A DNA stretch of 64,000 nt from Lagopus muta (lineage: Eukaryota; Chordata; Aves; Galliformes; Phasianidae), in the NCBI RefSeq assembly GCF_023343835.1, contig NC_064437.1, forward strand, positions 48,213,972-48,277,971. Reading direction: 5' to 3'. Both the position numbers and the translations under genes were made by a program. Positions 11,996 through 22,100 of the stretch are shown piece by piece; within the stretch, counting starts at the first letter, position 1; each line of letters begins with the position of its first letter. Below the pieces are notes generated by a model that did no database searches, had not been told where the DNA came from, and worked only from the letters and a program-made list of their open reading frames with translations.

Positions 11996-13311
11996 CTCAA
12001 TTCAAGTAATCACAGAGCCTTCCCTTGTTTATTGCCTTCATGATGTGAAATTTCAAATATGTCTTGTAGATATTTTTTTTAATTAATTTTGAGTTTTCCA
12101 CATCTGTCATCTGTCTGCAGTTCTCTTAAGGAATGGCATTCATCTGAGGAATCATAAACACAACATAGAATTTACACATGTGACTGGAGTCAACTCACCA
12201 AGGCCTTTCATAGCTTTGTAGAGAGTTTGAGCATCAGGTGCAGGGTCAAAGTTTGAATAAACCCCTATCACAGGCTTGCCCTCCTCTTCACTCTGAAAAA
12301 TAAGAAAAATACTGCACTTGTTGCTGCTTTTCAGCACCTGAAGAGAAGGTATTTTAGATTGTAAACTCAAGTTTCTTGCCTCCACCTGCCTGTATCAGCC
12401 TCTGGCTCCTGGCAGGAAAAACAAGGTCAAGTGCTGTTGCAACCATCATTAGCTGCAGTTAGTCTGGCAGAAAAGCAGAGTATCCTGGACTTTACTATTC
12501 AAGCCCTTTTATACTGCTTCAGAGCATGCATACTGTCTGCCACAGTGCTATCAGAAACTATGTTTTCCAGTGCTTCAGTACAGTTGTTTAAAGCATTGCC
12601 TTCTGGGCTTAGTGGAATACATATGTTTTCAGAAACCACTTTTATAGGCAGCAGCTTTTTTCTGCAGCTCCTTCACTCAAATACAACTTGTTTTACATAA
12701 GAAAGCACCTCTACTGGAGGCAACTGGATTAAGAGGTTGCTTTGAAGGAAAAAATCTGACTGGAGAAGTGCAGTTACAAAAAAGTCCTCCCCGAGCTGAG
12801 AACCAACTACATAGGATCCCTCCAGACAGACCCCTAAACAATTTCCTGGGGCAGAAAGACACAGTGAGACTTATTCCAGAAACTAGTGAGGTCATAAACC
12901 AGAACTCAGGATTAAGAGCTTCACTTTAAAGCCATTAATCAAGGGAGTGAGCTTGAATATATTGACACCTCCACCAACAATATCTGTCAACAGGGAGGTA
13001 TGTGGATGGTTAGTCATAAGTCATTACCACTTTACTCCAGCAATGGACACAGTTCTCTCTTCCTCGGCAGTGGAAGCTGCCCAGGAATCTACAGTGTTCT
13101 CATAGATGGACTTGTATGGTTATGATTAATATTGAACTAATTATACCAGGATGACTTGATGAATTTTCCTATAGGGACACTCTTACAGACAGGTAAGAAG
13201 CACATTCAGAACAAAGCTTACAGACCAGAAGTAATTGCAAGAGTTGTCCCATCTTACTTGCGTAACACTCCAAGCACCACCTAGCAACCTCATGCTCTGC
13301 TGCAAATCCAT
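4094..13311 (-). CDS. ANXA8: Annexin A8 gene, complete coding region over 12 exons
   Basis: Calcium-dependent phospholipid-binding protein of the annexin family; mammalian annexin A8 acts on late endosomal and plasma membranes with actin. Joining 13311-13258, 12292-12199, 11899-11805, 10350-10237, 9477-9387, 8804-8725, 8110-8051, 7550-7457, 6309-6214, 5994-5936, 5585-5463 and 4150-4094 gives 1017 nt, an open frame of 338 residues plus stop, close to the 327 of human ANXA8. Exon sizes 95/114/91/80/94/96/59/123 are the classic vertebrate annexin pattern. Four annexin repeats start near residues 35, 107, 190 and 265. Repeats 1, 2 and 4 carry type II calcium loops (KGLGTDE, KGVGTSE, KGAGTDD); repeat 3 has the divergent GEKIKGTDE loop. 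ANXA8 is favoured over ANXA4/5 by RSATHLL, FEEY and [11 protein letters not shown] in repeat 3. No frameshift or internal stop was seen. Exon 1 is the least certain part. Confidence 0.93.
4339..4368. repeat. Poly(A)/poly(T) run, 30 bp
   Basis: Uninterrupted A run on the plus strand within ANXA8 intron 11. Confidence 0.95.
5248..5310. repeat. (TA)n microsatellite
   Basis: About 31 TA units with one slip near 5302. Lies in ANXA8 intron 11; self-complementary and likely length-variable. Confidence 0.97.
5463..5585 (-). CDS. ANXA8: ANXA8 exon 11
   Basis: Acceptor tattccag|GGGGCT and donor ATTGTG|GTAAGC, 123 bp, phase 0. Encodes [20 protein letters not shown] and on to SSMIV, the calcium loop and helices of repeat 4. 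Confidence 0.95.
5936..5994 (-). CDS. ANXA8: ANXA8 exon 10
   Basis: Acceptor gactag|TGAGATGC and donor TTAAAG|GTAAGA, 59 bp. Encodes [19 protein letters not shown], the linker and first helix of repeat 4. An AG four bases further in (gtgag|ATGC) is rejected because it breaks the frame. Confidence 0.93.
6214..6309 (-). CDS. ANXA8: ANXA8 exon 9
   Basis: Acceptor ttaaacag|TGTTTG and donor CTATTG|GTAAGT, 96 bp. Encodes [20 protein letters not shown] then [12 protein letters not shown], the second half of repeat 3 and the segment most typical of ANXA8. Confidence 0.95.
6310..7456 (-). other. ANXA8 intron 8
   Basis: 1.1 kb, non-coding, with a truncated CR1 fragment near its 3' end. Confidence 0.85.
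6395..6521 (+). mobile_element. CR1 LINE 3'-end fragment
   Basis: Matches the CR1 3' tail: tgttgtgctcaggaacatga, a diverged TTGGACT-type stretch, then cccaacctaagcaattctat and a final ttctatga. Severely 5'-truncated, non-coding, inserted antisense to ANXA8 in intron 8. Confidence 0.85.
7457..7550 (-). CDS. ANXA8: ANXA8 exon 8
   Basis: Acceptor aatcacag|GCTCTC and donor GAAAG|GTATGA, 94 bp. Encodes [20 protein letters not shown] then [11 protein letters not shown], the start of repeat 3 with its atypical first calcium loop. Confidence 0.94.
7551..8050 (-). other. ANXA8 intron 7
   Basis: 500 bases; nothing recognised beyond splice sites. Confidence 0.8.
8051..8110 (-). CDS. ANXA8: ANXA8 exon 7
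   Basis: Acceptor cccatag|GGTGAG and donor GCAGAG|GTACAC, 60 bp, phase 0. Encodes [20 protein letters not shown], the linker between annexin repeats 2 and 3. Confidence 0.93.
8111..8724 (-). other. ANXA8 intron 6
   Basis: 614 bases; AT-rich, nothing recognised. Confidence 0.8.
8725..8804 (-). CDS. ANXA8: ANXA8 exon 6
   Basis: Acceptor ttgcatag|AATACG and donor CTTCAG|GTGATG, 80 bp. Encodes [26 protein letters not shown], the second half of repeat 2; the SETSG acidic cap of the calcium site is kept. Confidence 0.94.
8805..9386 (-). other. ANXA8 intron 5
   Basis: 582 bases; holds a 26-base A run on the plus strand at 9141-9166 and nothing else recognised. Confidence 0.8.
9141..9166. repeat. 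Poly(A)/poly(T) run, 26 bp
   Basis: Uninterrupted A run on the plus strand within ANXA8 intron 5. Confidence 0.95.
9387..9477 (-). CDS. ANXA8: ANXA8 exon 5
   Basis: Acceptor ctaaag|GGTGTG and donor AGAAG|GTAAAG, 91 bp. Encodes [20 protein letters not shown] and [10 protein letters not shown], the first calcium loop and helices of repeat 2. The acceptor lacks a strong pyrimidine tract. Confidence 0.94.
9478..10236 (-). other. ANXA8 intron 4
   Basis: 759 bases; unique, nothing recognised. Confidence 0.8.
10237..10350 (-). CDS. ANXA8: ANXA8 exon 4
   Basis: Acceptor ttcaacag|GATCTG and donor ATGAAG|GTAAGA, 114 bp, phase 0 at both ends. Encodes [20 protein letters not shown] through YDAMK: the end of repeat 1, with the acidic cap residue of its calcium site in ELSGDFE, and the start of repeat 2. 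Confidence 0.95.
10351..11804 (-). other. ANXA8 intron 3
   Basis: 1.45 kb; holds a CR1 fragment at 10534-10766. Confidence 0.85.
10534..10766 (-). mobile_element. CR1 LINE 3'-end fragment
   Basis: Reads on the minus strand: the terminal motif appears on the plus strand as tagaatcatagaatcgctcg, followed by ggttggaaaagatcttaaag and the CR1 3'UTR body. Truncated, non-coding, in ANXA8 intron 3 and sense to the gene. Confidence 0.9.
11805..11899 (-). CDS. ANXA8: ANXA8 exon 3
   Basis: Acceptor ctccatag|GGACTGATG and donor GGAAAG|GTGCTT, 95 bp. Encodes [20 protein letters not shown] and continues to KAQFGK, the first helices of annexin repeat 1, nearly the same as in mammalian ANXA8. Confidence 0.95.
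11938..11995. repeat. (ATA/TAT)n trinucleotide microsatellite
   Basis: About 18-19 uninterrupted TAA units in ANXA8 intron 2, ending about 40 bases upstream of the exon 3 acceptor on the coding strand. Confidence 0.97.
12199..12292 (-). CDS. ANXA8: ANXA8 exon 2
   Basis: Acceptor tttttcag| before AGTGAAGAG and donor CCTTG|GTGAGT. Encodes [20 protein letters not shown] and [12 protein letters not shown], the linker into annexin repeat 1. The [14 protein letters not shown] pattern is diagnostic for the ANXA8/ANXA5 subgroup. Ends in phase 1. Confidence 0.93.
12293..13257 (-). other. ANXA8 intron 1
   Basis: 965 bases between the predicted start exon and exon 2. Contains a strong minus-strand TATA match (GTATAAAAGGG, 12514-12504) discussed under findings. 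Confidence 0.55.
13258..13311 (-). CDS. ANXA8: ANXA8 exon 1 (predicted start exon)
   Basis: Eighteen codons from ATG at 13311 to the donor CAA|GTAAGA, phase 0, joining in frame to the SEEEG start of exon 2. The segment ends GGAWSVTQ; human ANXA8 likewise has a short Trp-containing exon-1 peptide ending in Gln. A second in-frame ATG at 13293 would give 12 residues instead. The assignment rests on the donor, the phase and the position of the Trp/Gln only, because annexin N-termini diverge fast. Any upstream non-coding exon and the promoter are not identified; an AT-rich ATATTTATC lies about 20 bases upstream of the ATG. Confidence 0.6.
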
Positions 13312-14869
13312 CCTGCTCCTGTTCCCTACATGATAAATATTTTTCCCTTCTCCTAGAGCCTTTCCAGGATGTTCAAGTCTTCCCTAGAGCTAACCTTCAA
13401 GCAGTCCTTGCCAAGTAGAAAAGGTTGTGGAGATTTTTCTGAGCACCTGTATTCCTGACTCTGGAAGATTCCTAACAGGTGCTCCTGAGCCAGCAACTGC
13501 GATGTACACTGTCGTGCCATAGTTAAAGACAGTCACACTGCACTGCATAGGCACTCAGGATGGCTCTCGCAGGCCAACTCAAGAGTCCTTATCTCCAATG
13601 CTTTACTGGTAGATATAGCTAGTAGGTGTTTTCATGATGAGCTTTGAAAGAAACAGTATGTTCATTAAAGAGCAAGATCTGAAAGAACCTTTCAATTTGC
13701 TGAAGTTTGCTTTTCAGGCAGCCCAGGGTCACCTCCTGTGCCACCACACCCTGCTCCTGGCAGAGAGAGCCACTAAGGAAGAGACAGCATCAACAGGAAA
13801 CTACTAACCAGATGCAGCTCTGTGTTTCACCAGTTACTGAGCAACAATCTTAAGGGTGTCACAAGCTGTGAAGCTGTCACTGCAAAAAAAGCCATCCCCA
13901 AACATTTATCACAAGCTCAGAATAGGTGGGTTGATGGAGCTAGCAAGACCAGTGCAAGCTTTTTCTGCTAGCTTTTCAGCTTCTCTGTGAAATCAGCCAA
14001 TAACAGCAGATCTCCCTGGAAAGCAGGTTATGCTCATCTGTCTGATTTTGCTCTGAAAAAGCTGCACAGTCCTCTCTAGGGTCCACGTCAAGAACGCTCT
14101 GGATCTGTGCCTGGTGACTCAGGGTGAGAAGCAGTATAAAGCTCAACTTTCATTTGGAGGCAGTGGAAACAAATCAACAATGGTCCTTTTTTGGTATTAA
14201 TTCTAAGGAACATTACAGCCAATGCTGGCTCAAGTAGCTTACTCATAACTCACTCATAGGCTGATCTGCTGTGTTTAATCACAGGTACGATCACAATTGG
14301 TTTCCAGAGAAACCCTGTTCAGTTTGGTCTTGTTTTCCAGATGGATTGATGTTCTAATTATCTAACTGAAACTACTCAAAGCATTTGTGCCAGTCATAGA
14401 TGAATAACTGGCACAAAAGCAATGTAATATATGTACCCTACATCTGATGCTTTGAAAAGCAGTTTATCAAAAACCTGAAATGTGGATGATAATTGGGACT
14501 ACTGTTTTTCAGTAAACTTCTGAGTTTTCCATTTGCTTTTGAATTCTGTTTTTTTATGAAGGATTTTAAGAACAAAAACAATTTCAATCACCTTTCCATT
14601 GCCATCTCCTCTTCTCCTCATCTCTCTACCCACAACATCACAGATAAGAGACTTCTAGAGCTCTCAATGGCTCTCCTCCTTTTCTCAATATATATTCAAA
14701 TGATTTTCAGCCTGGGGGAAATGGGGGGCAGAAGCAAGCAGAAAGGGAAAAATTGAAGCAAGAGAGCTTCTCCAAGCTTTAAAAAATAATCTGTTTTACT
14801 AAAATAACTTCCAAAATGAAACAGGGAGGCAGAGGTAGATCACCAGGAAGGAAAACTAGTTTAGAGTTT

Positions 14870-14892
14870 AAAAAACAAAACAAAACAAAACA
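14870..14892. repeat. Short (AAAAC)n repeat
   Basis: Four to five AAAAC units on the plus strand. Confidence 0.85.
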
Positions 14893-17800
14893 CAAAGAAA
14901 CCAAAAATCTCCAACGCCTGAGGTTGGGAGAGCTTTCTACCTGAAGCCTTGGGAAATAGTTTGGAATGAGCTTGGTGTTCCATGCCCTTTAGGTGTTTTT
15001 CCCCCCTCTGGCTCCCACACTTCTCAACTACAAAACTATAAAGGCCTGAGAAGTGGTCATATCCATGATTTCTCCTTTGTAGGATGATGGCTCCCTTCAC
15101 TCCCTGGCACAGGTCTCCTGCCAGCCTCACCAGCAAAGGACGCTTGATGCCATCAGCACCAGGACTGCAATGCCCCAGGGGGGAGAGAAGCCTGCCAGAG
15201 CCCTGTGTACAGGCTGCACCCCATCACATATCACTCTTCAGTAGCTCTCTTCCAGGTCTCAGCTCTAGATATCTGGAGTTAAACCCCAGGGAAACCCAGC
15301 CTCCCACAGAAGCTAATGTGAGAGCTTCCTTGATGGCTGCAGAGCTGGCACTTCACCCTAGCACTGCCTCTTGGCCTCAGCTGCGTGAGATGCTGCTTCA
15401 GGGCACTCACGAGCATCCCCAATCTACCACACACCTCCCAGAGCCCACAACAGTTTGGAAAAGAACAAACATGCTATTTCAGGCTCCTAGCAGACTTACA
15501 AGGTGTCCAAATCCACACTGTTGCACCAACATTCAAAAGCCACCAAAGACAGACACAGTGGCTTGGCAGACCACATCTCCCTCCATGACCACAGCCTACC
15601 AGAGCAACTGGGGACCAAACACGGATAAGCCAATGCCCTGAACCAATTGCAGAGGTGAAGAAGAGGACAAGGAACTCACAGCGTTCAAACTTAATGCAGA
15701 CTTCAGCTGCTCCAATCCCCAGTGCCATATTCCCATAACACAAAGCTACATAGCCATAACCCTGCACCACTCAGTTCCAAGGCAGAGGGAGCCTGGTCTT
15801 CCTAAAGGCAGAAGCATGTTAGCACCTTCATTAGCCATGGTTTTGGAAGTGCTAAAAGGTATTTTATAATCAGAAAACCAATAAACAGGTTTGGATTGAT
15901 TTTTAAGGGGAAAGACTTCATTCCCACACACTGCCTAGAGCAGCTGATAAGTTACCTTATTATAATGCCAAAGAAACCAAGGTGTCTTACTTTACTTTCT
16001 TTACTTACCCAGGCCTTCCACCATGCCATTGTGATCTCAGAAGTGATAGCTGTGCCTGTTGATGAAGGAAACCACACACATCACACCTTGCTGTTAGGGA
16101 AAGTGAGATTTGAAAAGGGGTGGAGAAGAGGAAGAAAGATAAGTTCTTTTCAGTAGACTTACCACAAGAAAATTAGAATAACTGTGCTCCTCAGGAGGCT
16201 TATTCCCTCTGGAAGCTGCAGAATATAACTGGCCTCTGTGCCTGGAACTGGCAGGTATAACCTGTCCCTATCTACAAATTCCACGGGGTAACGCCCGCAG
16301 ACATGGCTCAACCTGTTTTGATGTATGATCTCACAGGGAGAGATCATGTTGCCTAATAAACCACGCTTTCCCTGTGAGGAGCCCTGTGTTCAACTTCAGC
16401 TGACTAAAGCTCATTGTAATACTTCCACCGCTTTCCCCCCACACCCTTCCCTGCCAACACTTTAGCCTCTGGCACTGATACAACATACAAATTACAGCCA
16501 GGTAACTTCTCGGCATTATACTCCACTGAGACCCAGCAGGTTCTGCTGCAATGGAATAAGTCGCTCTCACATTATTCTGGACTCTATTTCTACCAACCTG
16601 GACCACAGCAAACCAGGACTCTCAAAACTTAAGCCTTCTCCTAGATTACTTTAATCAAAAAAAGTCTAGAAAAAAGGCAAAAAACCCAAACACCTAAACA
16701 TATCCTACAACTTGCAGTAAAGCTCAGTTGAGTAGCAGACCGTACATTGACTAGAGAGGTCTGTCCCTGTCACACACGAGGACTTGCAAAGCATGACTAA
16801 GAAAGCATTTCTGGGCTAACGCAGAACAAACATGTTTAAGGCTAACTGCTTTCAGCAGCCTCAACAAGGTTACAAGGCTTGCACTTGTTGTTATTACACA
16901 TTTGATTTTTTTTTTCCTTTTCCTGTTTCCGTTCTTAATACTTTAATATGGAGAAGTGTTTTTGTGAAATCAGCTGAAATATCTTATGGCTATGGCAATA
17001 TTTTCCTGTCTAGACTTTTGTCAGAACCCATGGTGCCAGAATTTATTTATTTGTTTTTAAATGGAAAACTGACCTGATAGACACATTCCCACCAGCCATA
17101 TCTTAACCCTTGCTACAAAAGAACTTGGTCCCCTTTCACATGTACAGGCCCACATGGGACCGTGGGTAAACATCAAACTACAGCCTTCCCTCCCTCCCTT
17201 CCCACACCATTATTTCACTGAACCCAGCTGGGTCACCCCTGGCCTGGGAAGCTGCCCTGGTTGTTCCCACTGGAACAAGCTCTGGCAGCTACTCCCTGCT
17301 CAAACCCAACCATCACATGGGGAGGGCAGCTATGGAGAAGGCATCGCCCTTGGTACTGAAGTACACAACCAGTATCTGCATGGTCTTGGTTTCAGAGGCA
17401 AAGTGATCAACAGTGTACAGCAAGGAGGGCTTACAAGCGCTTCATCTTCCCTCTTTCTGGGAGGAGGGTTGTGAGAGCAGGGCGGATTTGCTTTTGCTGT
17501 ATCCCAGCAAAAAGGCTGCGCCCAGCTCCTTGCACAGGCCTTTTCCCTGTGTTGGGATTTAATTAGGTCAGTCTGCCATAGAGGTCAGGTTTTCTTGAGG
17601 ACTCCAAGTACAAAGAAACCTGTCTAGACAGAAAATCAGAATTAGAGCAAAGAGCTGTAGTCACAGAGGGATCAGAGACCAAACCAGACAGAAAATGGGA
17701 GAAACTCCAAGCAGACACTTCTGCCAGCACAAACTAAAAAAAGCTACAAATGGACACTGAGGGAATGTTAACAGGAGAATTAGAATTTAATGCAGAGAAG

Positions 17801-19063
17801 CAATTGTCAGACTCCAAGAAATCAGTATGGATGAGTGAGGTAAGGTCTGGAGAATCTGAACCACGAGGAATCCCTTTCCAAGCACTGTTCTAAACAGATT
17901 GTTTAAAACAGCTCAAGTTACCAGACACACCTTTGCTCTGTATCATGGCTCTCACTTAACACAGATGCTCTGCTAAGCTTTTTTGTAGTTTCAACACTTT
18001 GCTATTATAAGAAACAAGCATCGAAGCAGCAGAACAGCCTCACCTAGTGCAGTGATTATCCTTAGGAAAGAAACATCAGACAGATTTGGAAGACAATACA
18101 CAGGTTCTTCTAAGCCTCACCATCTCACACATGCACACAAGTAATTTCTGCATGTTAGGTAAAGTGAGCTCCAACTCCACTGTCAAGATTATCAATAGAA
18201 ACTGTCTAACAGCACATTAAGGTGGTTAACGTGACTCAGTGATCCTGTTTGCTTGCAGTGTGGAGTACTGTGGTATCCCCACAGAATAATCATTCAGTTA
18301 TCTGCAAGAGTGTTAACTTGCAGATAGCAGTGAGCCAATTACATTGTGGGCATAGACACCCCTGAAGAGTCTCCACAATGAAGCTTTCTCAAACCTCAGC
18401 CCCAAACACCCTTTCAGAGGGCCCCTGCTCTTGCTGGTGTGCCTGGCTGAGTTAGCCTGAGTCAGCCAGCAAGACTGGTCAGAAGCCTTCTACAACAGCG
18501 CTTGCACTGTAACCAGGTTTGGTTTGTGTGTTTTTAGGCCATTTGGTCCAAAACAATTTTCAACTAGACACAAAGAAGAAGCTGCTGCATACTTGGCTTC
18601 TACTGACTCTGCCCTTGGGACTTTCCATGCTTAAATCAGGGACGTCGTAGCTGCCTTTGCTATATACTCTACCAGTGTAAGGAAAGTTAGGAGAAAAATC
18701 CTGCTCATAATTTTTTAATCTTGTTCAAAACAAAAAAAGATTTCAGGCACAGAAAAAATCAAACACTGGGAGCCTTCAAAAGGCACATTACTGGCATTAC
18801 TTCAAGAAGCCTTTGCCACCCATTAAACTCCGACTGCTGATTCTAAGCCAGGAAGAGAAATTTAAAGGATGCACTAGCTTAGATAGAGGGCAGCTAAAGA
18901 CTTCTCAAATGTAGAAGCTCTCCCATTAGCATATTAGCAAAGTCTGGCGTTACGCCTGGAAAGTTTCAGGCCAGGAGCTGACTGCATTGGAACATCACAG
19001 CTTATGCAAAATAAAACTCTTCAGCAGTTTTACTTATCCTTCAGCTTTTTACTGGTACAGGAG

Positions 19064-19107
19064 TTTTTTTTGTTTTTTTTTTTGTTTTTTTTTTTGTTTT
19101 TTTTTTT
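19064..19107. repeat. T-rich tract with phased G
   Basis: Four T runs of 8-12 separated by single G residues at 12-13 base intervals. Confidence 0.9.
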
Positions 19108-22100
19108 AAAACCAGTTAGAGAAAAAGAATTGGGGTATTTTCACCCCAAAGTTTGTATGTCAGTTTATTTTTAAGTGAGGAGTTCAGTCATTGGGGAAAC
19201 AACAGACTCAGCACAAAGATATTTGATACAAACCAATAGTCTGACAAATCATGAAATATGACTACATGAATTTGACGAAATTAAAGCACACCCCTCAGAA
19301 CAAACAGGAGAGAAGTATCCTGTTGCAACAGAAAAAGATTAATAGTTTTCTCTAATTCATTCCATAAATAACACTGCATAGTTTTACACAACTCTGATAA
19401 GGATACACTTCAGAAAACTGCAGCTTTTTCTTTTATTACAATACTAAGCTGTCTCACCCAGCACTATGCTTTCCAGGACCAGACTTTACCTCCTTGCTTT
19501 TGGCTCTGACCCATTCCTGACAACATCCTGCTCTACCTTCTCCCCTCTCATAGCTGTTTCTTGCCCCAGCAGCTGCTATGTTTGCAGACAGCTTACACTC
19601 CCTCACTGCACAAACTGTCACCAGTCTCCCCCTACAGACTTTAAGCAAATACGCAAACAACTCCATAACACAAACACTACCTTTTGCTTCTACCACTCCT
19701 CTTCCTTCTCTCTCTTCCCCCATCTTATTGCTACTCACATAGACACCAGCAGCTGACTCCCATCAGAGTTTTTAAGAGCAAATGCTCTAACACCAGCTAA
19801 TCAAGTCACCATCACCTGAAATCGGACCACTTTATGGCAAGGCTGTGTAAATACACCAGCAGGCTAAACCAAACAAAATTTATTGTCTCTTTATGAAAGA
19901 GGTATGCGCTGGGGAAAATGAATTGATGAAGGCAATAGTTTTTACATGGAGACATGCAGCGCAAAAATAAAATCACTGAAGCCTAAAAAAATTGTACTTG
20001 CATACCTGGCAGCTTACTGCTCGCCCTGCCCTTTCCTCTTGTGCCTTTGAACCATCTTTCAAAGTGAAAATGATCCCAAAATAGATTTTTTTCCATTTGA
20101 AAATCACTAGCTCAGCTCATTTTCCAAGTTTCCTTTATTACTGCAAACAGCTTTGTGCCAAGTACCATAAGACAGAATCTGTGCGAATGTGTTTTGAGGG
20201 ATGTTCAAACAGCAACAGAGTGAAATCTCAGGGCCTGATTCCTCTTAGCAGCTCCATAACTCAGGAGATGAGCCCTGGGGCCAGAGGGGACCGCCAGTGT
20301 CACCGGGCTGCAGGGAGCCATGCAGACGCTTGCACAGGGTGTGCTGATTTCACCTGTGCTGCACGGGGCCCCTCGGCTGTGGGTGGGACGGGGTGAGGCA
20401 CAGACACAAACAGAGCAGAGCACATCCCCTTGGCTCAGTTCTGACTCCGGCTGAACATTTCTCTGCTCATTCCTTTCTTGTGCTTTCTTGTGCTGGCGCC
20501 AAGGAATTCTTCCCAGTTGCCCTAACAACCGCTCCCCACACAAAGCAGGCAACTGTTGCTCTTGTTTAACCCCAAAGGCTAACAAAGAAAGCACCCTCCG
20601 TGTCAAAGTAAGCAACAGCAGCTCAGTGGGGTCTGATGGGGACATGGCTGATGCCAACAGTTCAAATGCCAGCAGCGGGTGTGAGGCAGCATTCAAGAAA
20701 CCTTTGGATGCCTGTGCATGAAATATTTTTAGCCACATCTATGGGCATTTTTTGTTGTTTAGTCTATGTCAGAACAAGTGCAGGTATCTGTGCACAGTTA
20801 AAGACAGTCCTACTGCTTGAATTGGCCCTGTGATGGAGAAGGATGTAGACCAAGAAGCCTGGGGGTGACTGCCTGATGCCACACTGTAGGCTCTGTTGAC
20901 TTGCTTCAGAGCCAAAAAGCAGTCCATGGTTTAAAGAGCTCAGATTATAGGGCACTGTATTGCCATGGCATTGTCTTCAAATGAAGTGAGCATTGACTAA
21001 TACACCAGAAAGAACTTTTCCATCAGGTGCAGTTGTTTATCTATGTGTCTCTGTCCCCTTTAAAACCAGTGGGAACTCTCCAGTGAGTGTCAAGCTGGAT
21101 CCATGGCTTCTTGGTTACTTTGGTCCCCCTCCCTCTGTGGCATAATTGTGGTGACATCACTGAAGTCAGCATGGCCATGGTACACTGGTGACATTCTGAT
21201 TGGTACTCAGACTTCTGTTTGTGTACATTCCAGTATCTTCATGGGAGTAACAATGGCATTTGTGTCTCAAAATCTTGACAAAGGAGAAACAGGGAAACAG
21301 AAAGTATTGCTTTCCTCTTCCTTTCTTGTGCTCACTGGCATGATCAAAACTTTGATAAATGTGATTGCCTGTGCTAATGTTTAGGAAGGTTGCTGAGGAA
21401 GATCTCAGTGTGGACACTTGCCCATCCTCCCCCTCACCCAGACATTAGTTTCTGGGACCCAATGAAAAATGCACAACTGGAAATCTTTTCAGCTGGGGAT
21501 TGTTTATTTTTGCATTTTATTGTGTGCTTACGCAAAGGCTGTTGCTTTCTAAGGGAAAAACAACATATTGCACAAATTGTGTTTGTTGTAACAAGAACCA
21601 AACACAGGGCAAATAAGTTTATAACAGAGAAGGTTTTTCTTTCAAGGGCACTAAAAATAGCAATGGAGCTGCTAAAACAGCCAGCTCTCCTCAAGATGAG
21701 GGCCATAGCCTAGCTGTGCCAGTTGAACATCTTCCAAATGTTCTATTGTTTCTTTGCAGATCTTTGTCAGATAGGGTGGGACATCCTTAGTGTGGAGTTG
21801 GTAGAATAAGACCAGCCCCACTGTAATACTGAGGTGATTGGAGGCTGTGGAGTCAAACCAGAGCACATTTGACTGGGATCATGGAGAGATCAAGAAATCG
21901 AGACAAGTTTACCTGAGATGCAGAGCACCACAGCATCTCTGCTGTGACATGGTGAGAAGTATCCATTTGTGCCCCAACAGAATACTTTGTGCCCAATCCG
22001 TGAGCTATTTTCAGCACTAGTTTTTGTCACAAATGTGATAAATGAGGGCTGGATGTTTCAGACATGGAATTGTCATTAGCTCATAGACCAGCTCAGTTAG

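Noticed and set aside
4094-13311. Assignment of the annexin to ANXA5 or ANXA4
   Set aside because: Repeat 3 ([22 protein letters not shown]) and the FDP-PDA linker fit ANXA8 better, and the neighbouring gene supports it.
15084-15641. 185-codon plus-strand open frame
   Set aside because: No known domain, biased Pro/Thr/Ser composition typical of chance frames, and overlapped by opposite-strand frames; no splice or promoter context.
20205-20738. 177-codon minus-strand open frame
   Set aside because: Low-complexity Leu/Ser/Pro composition from GC-richer DNA with no recognised family.
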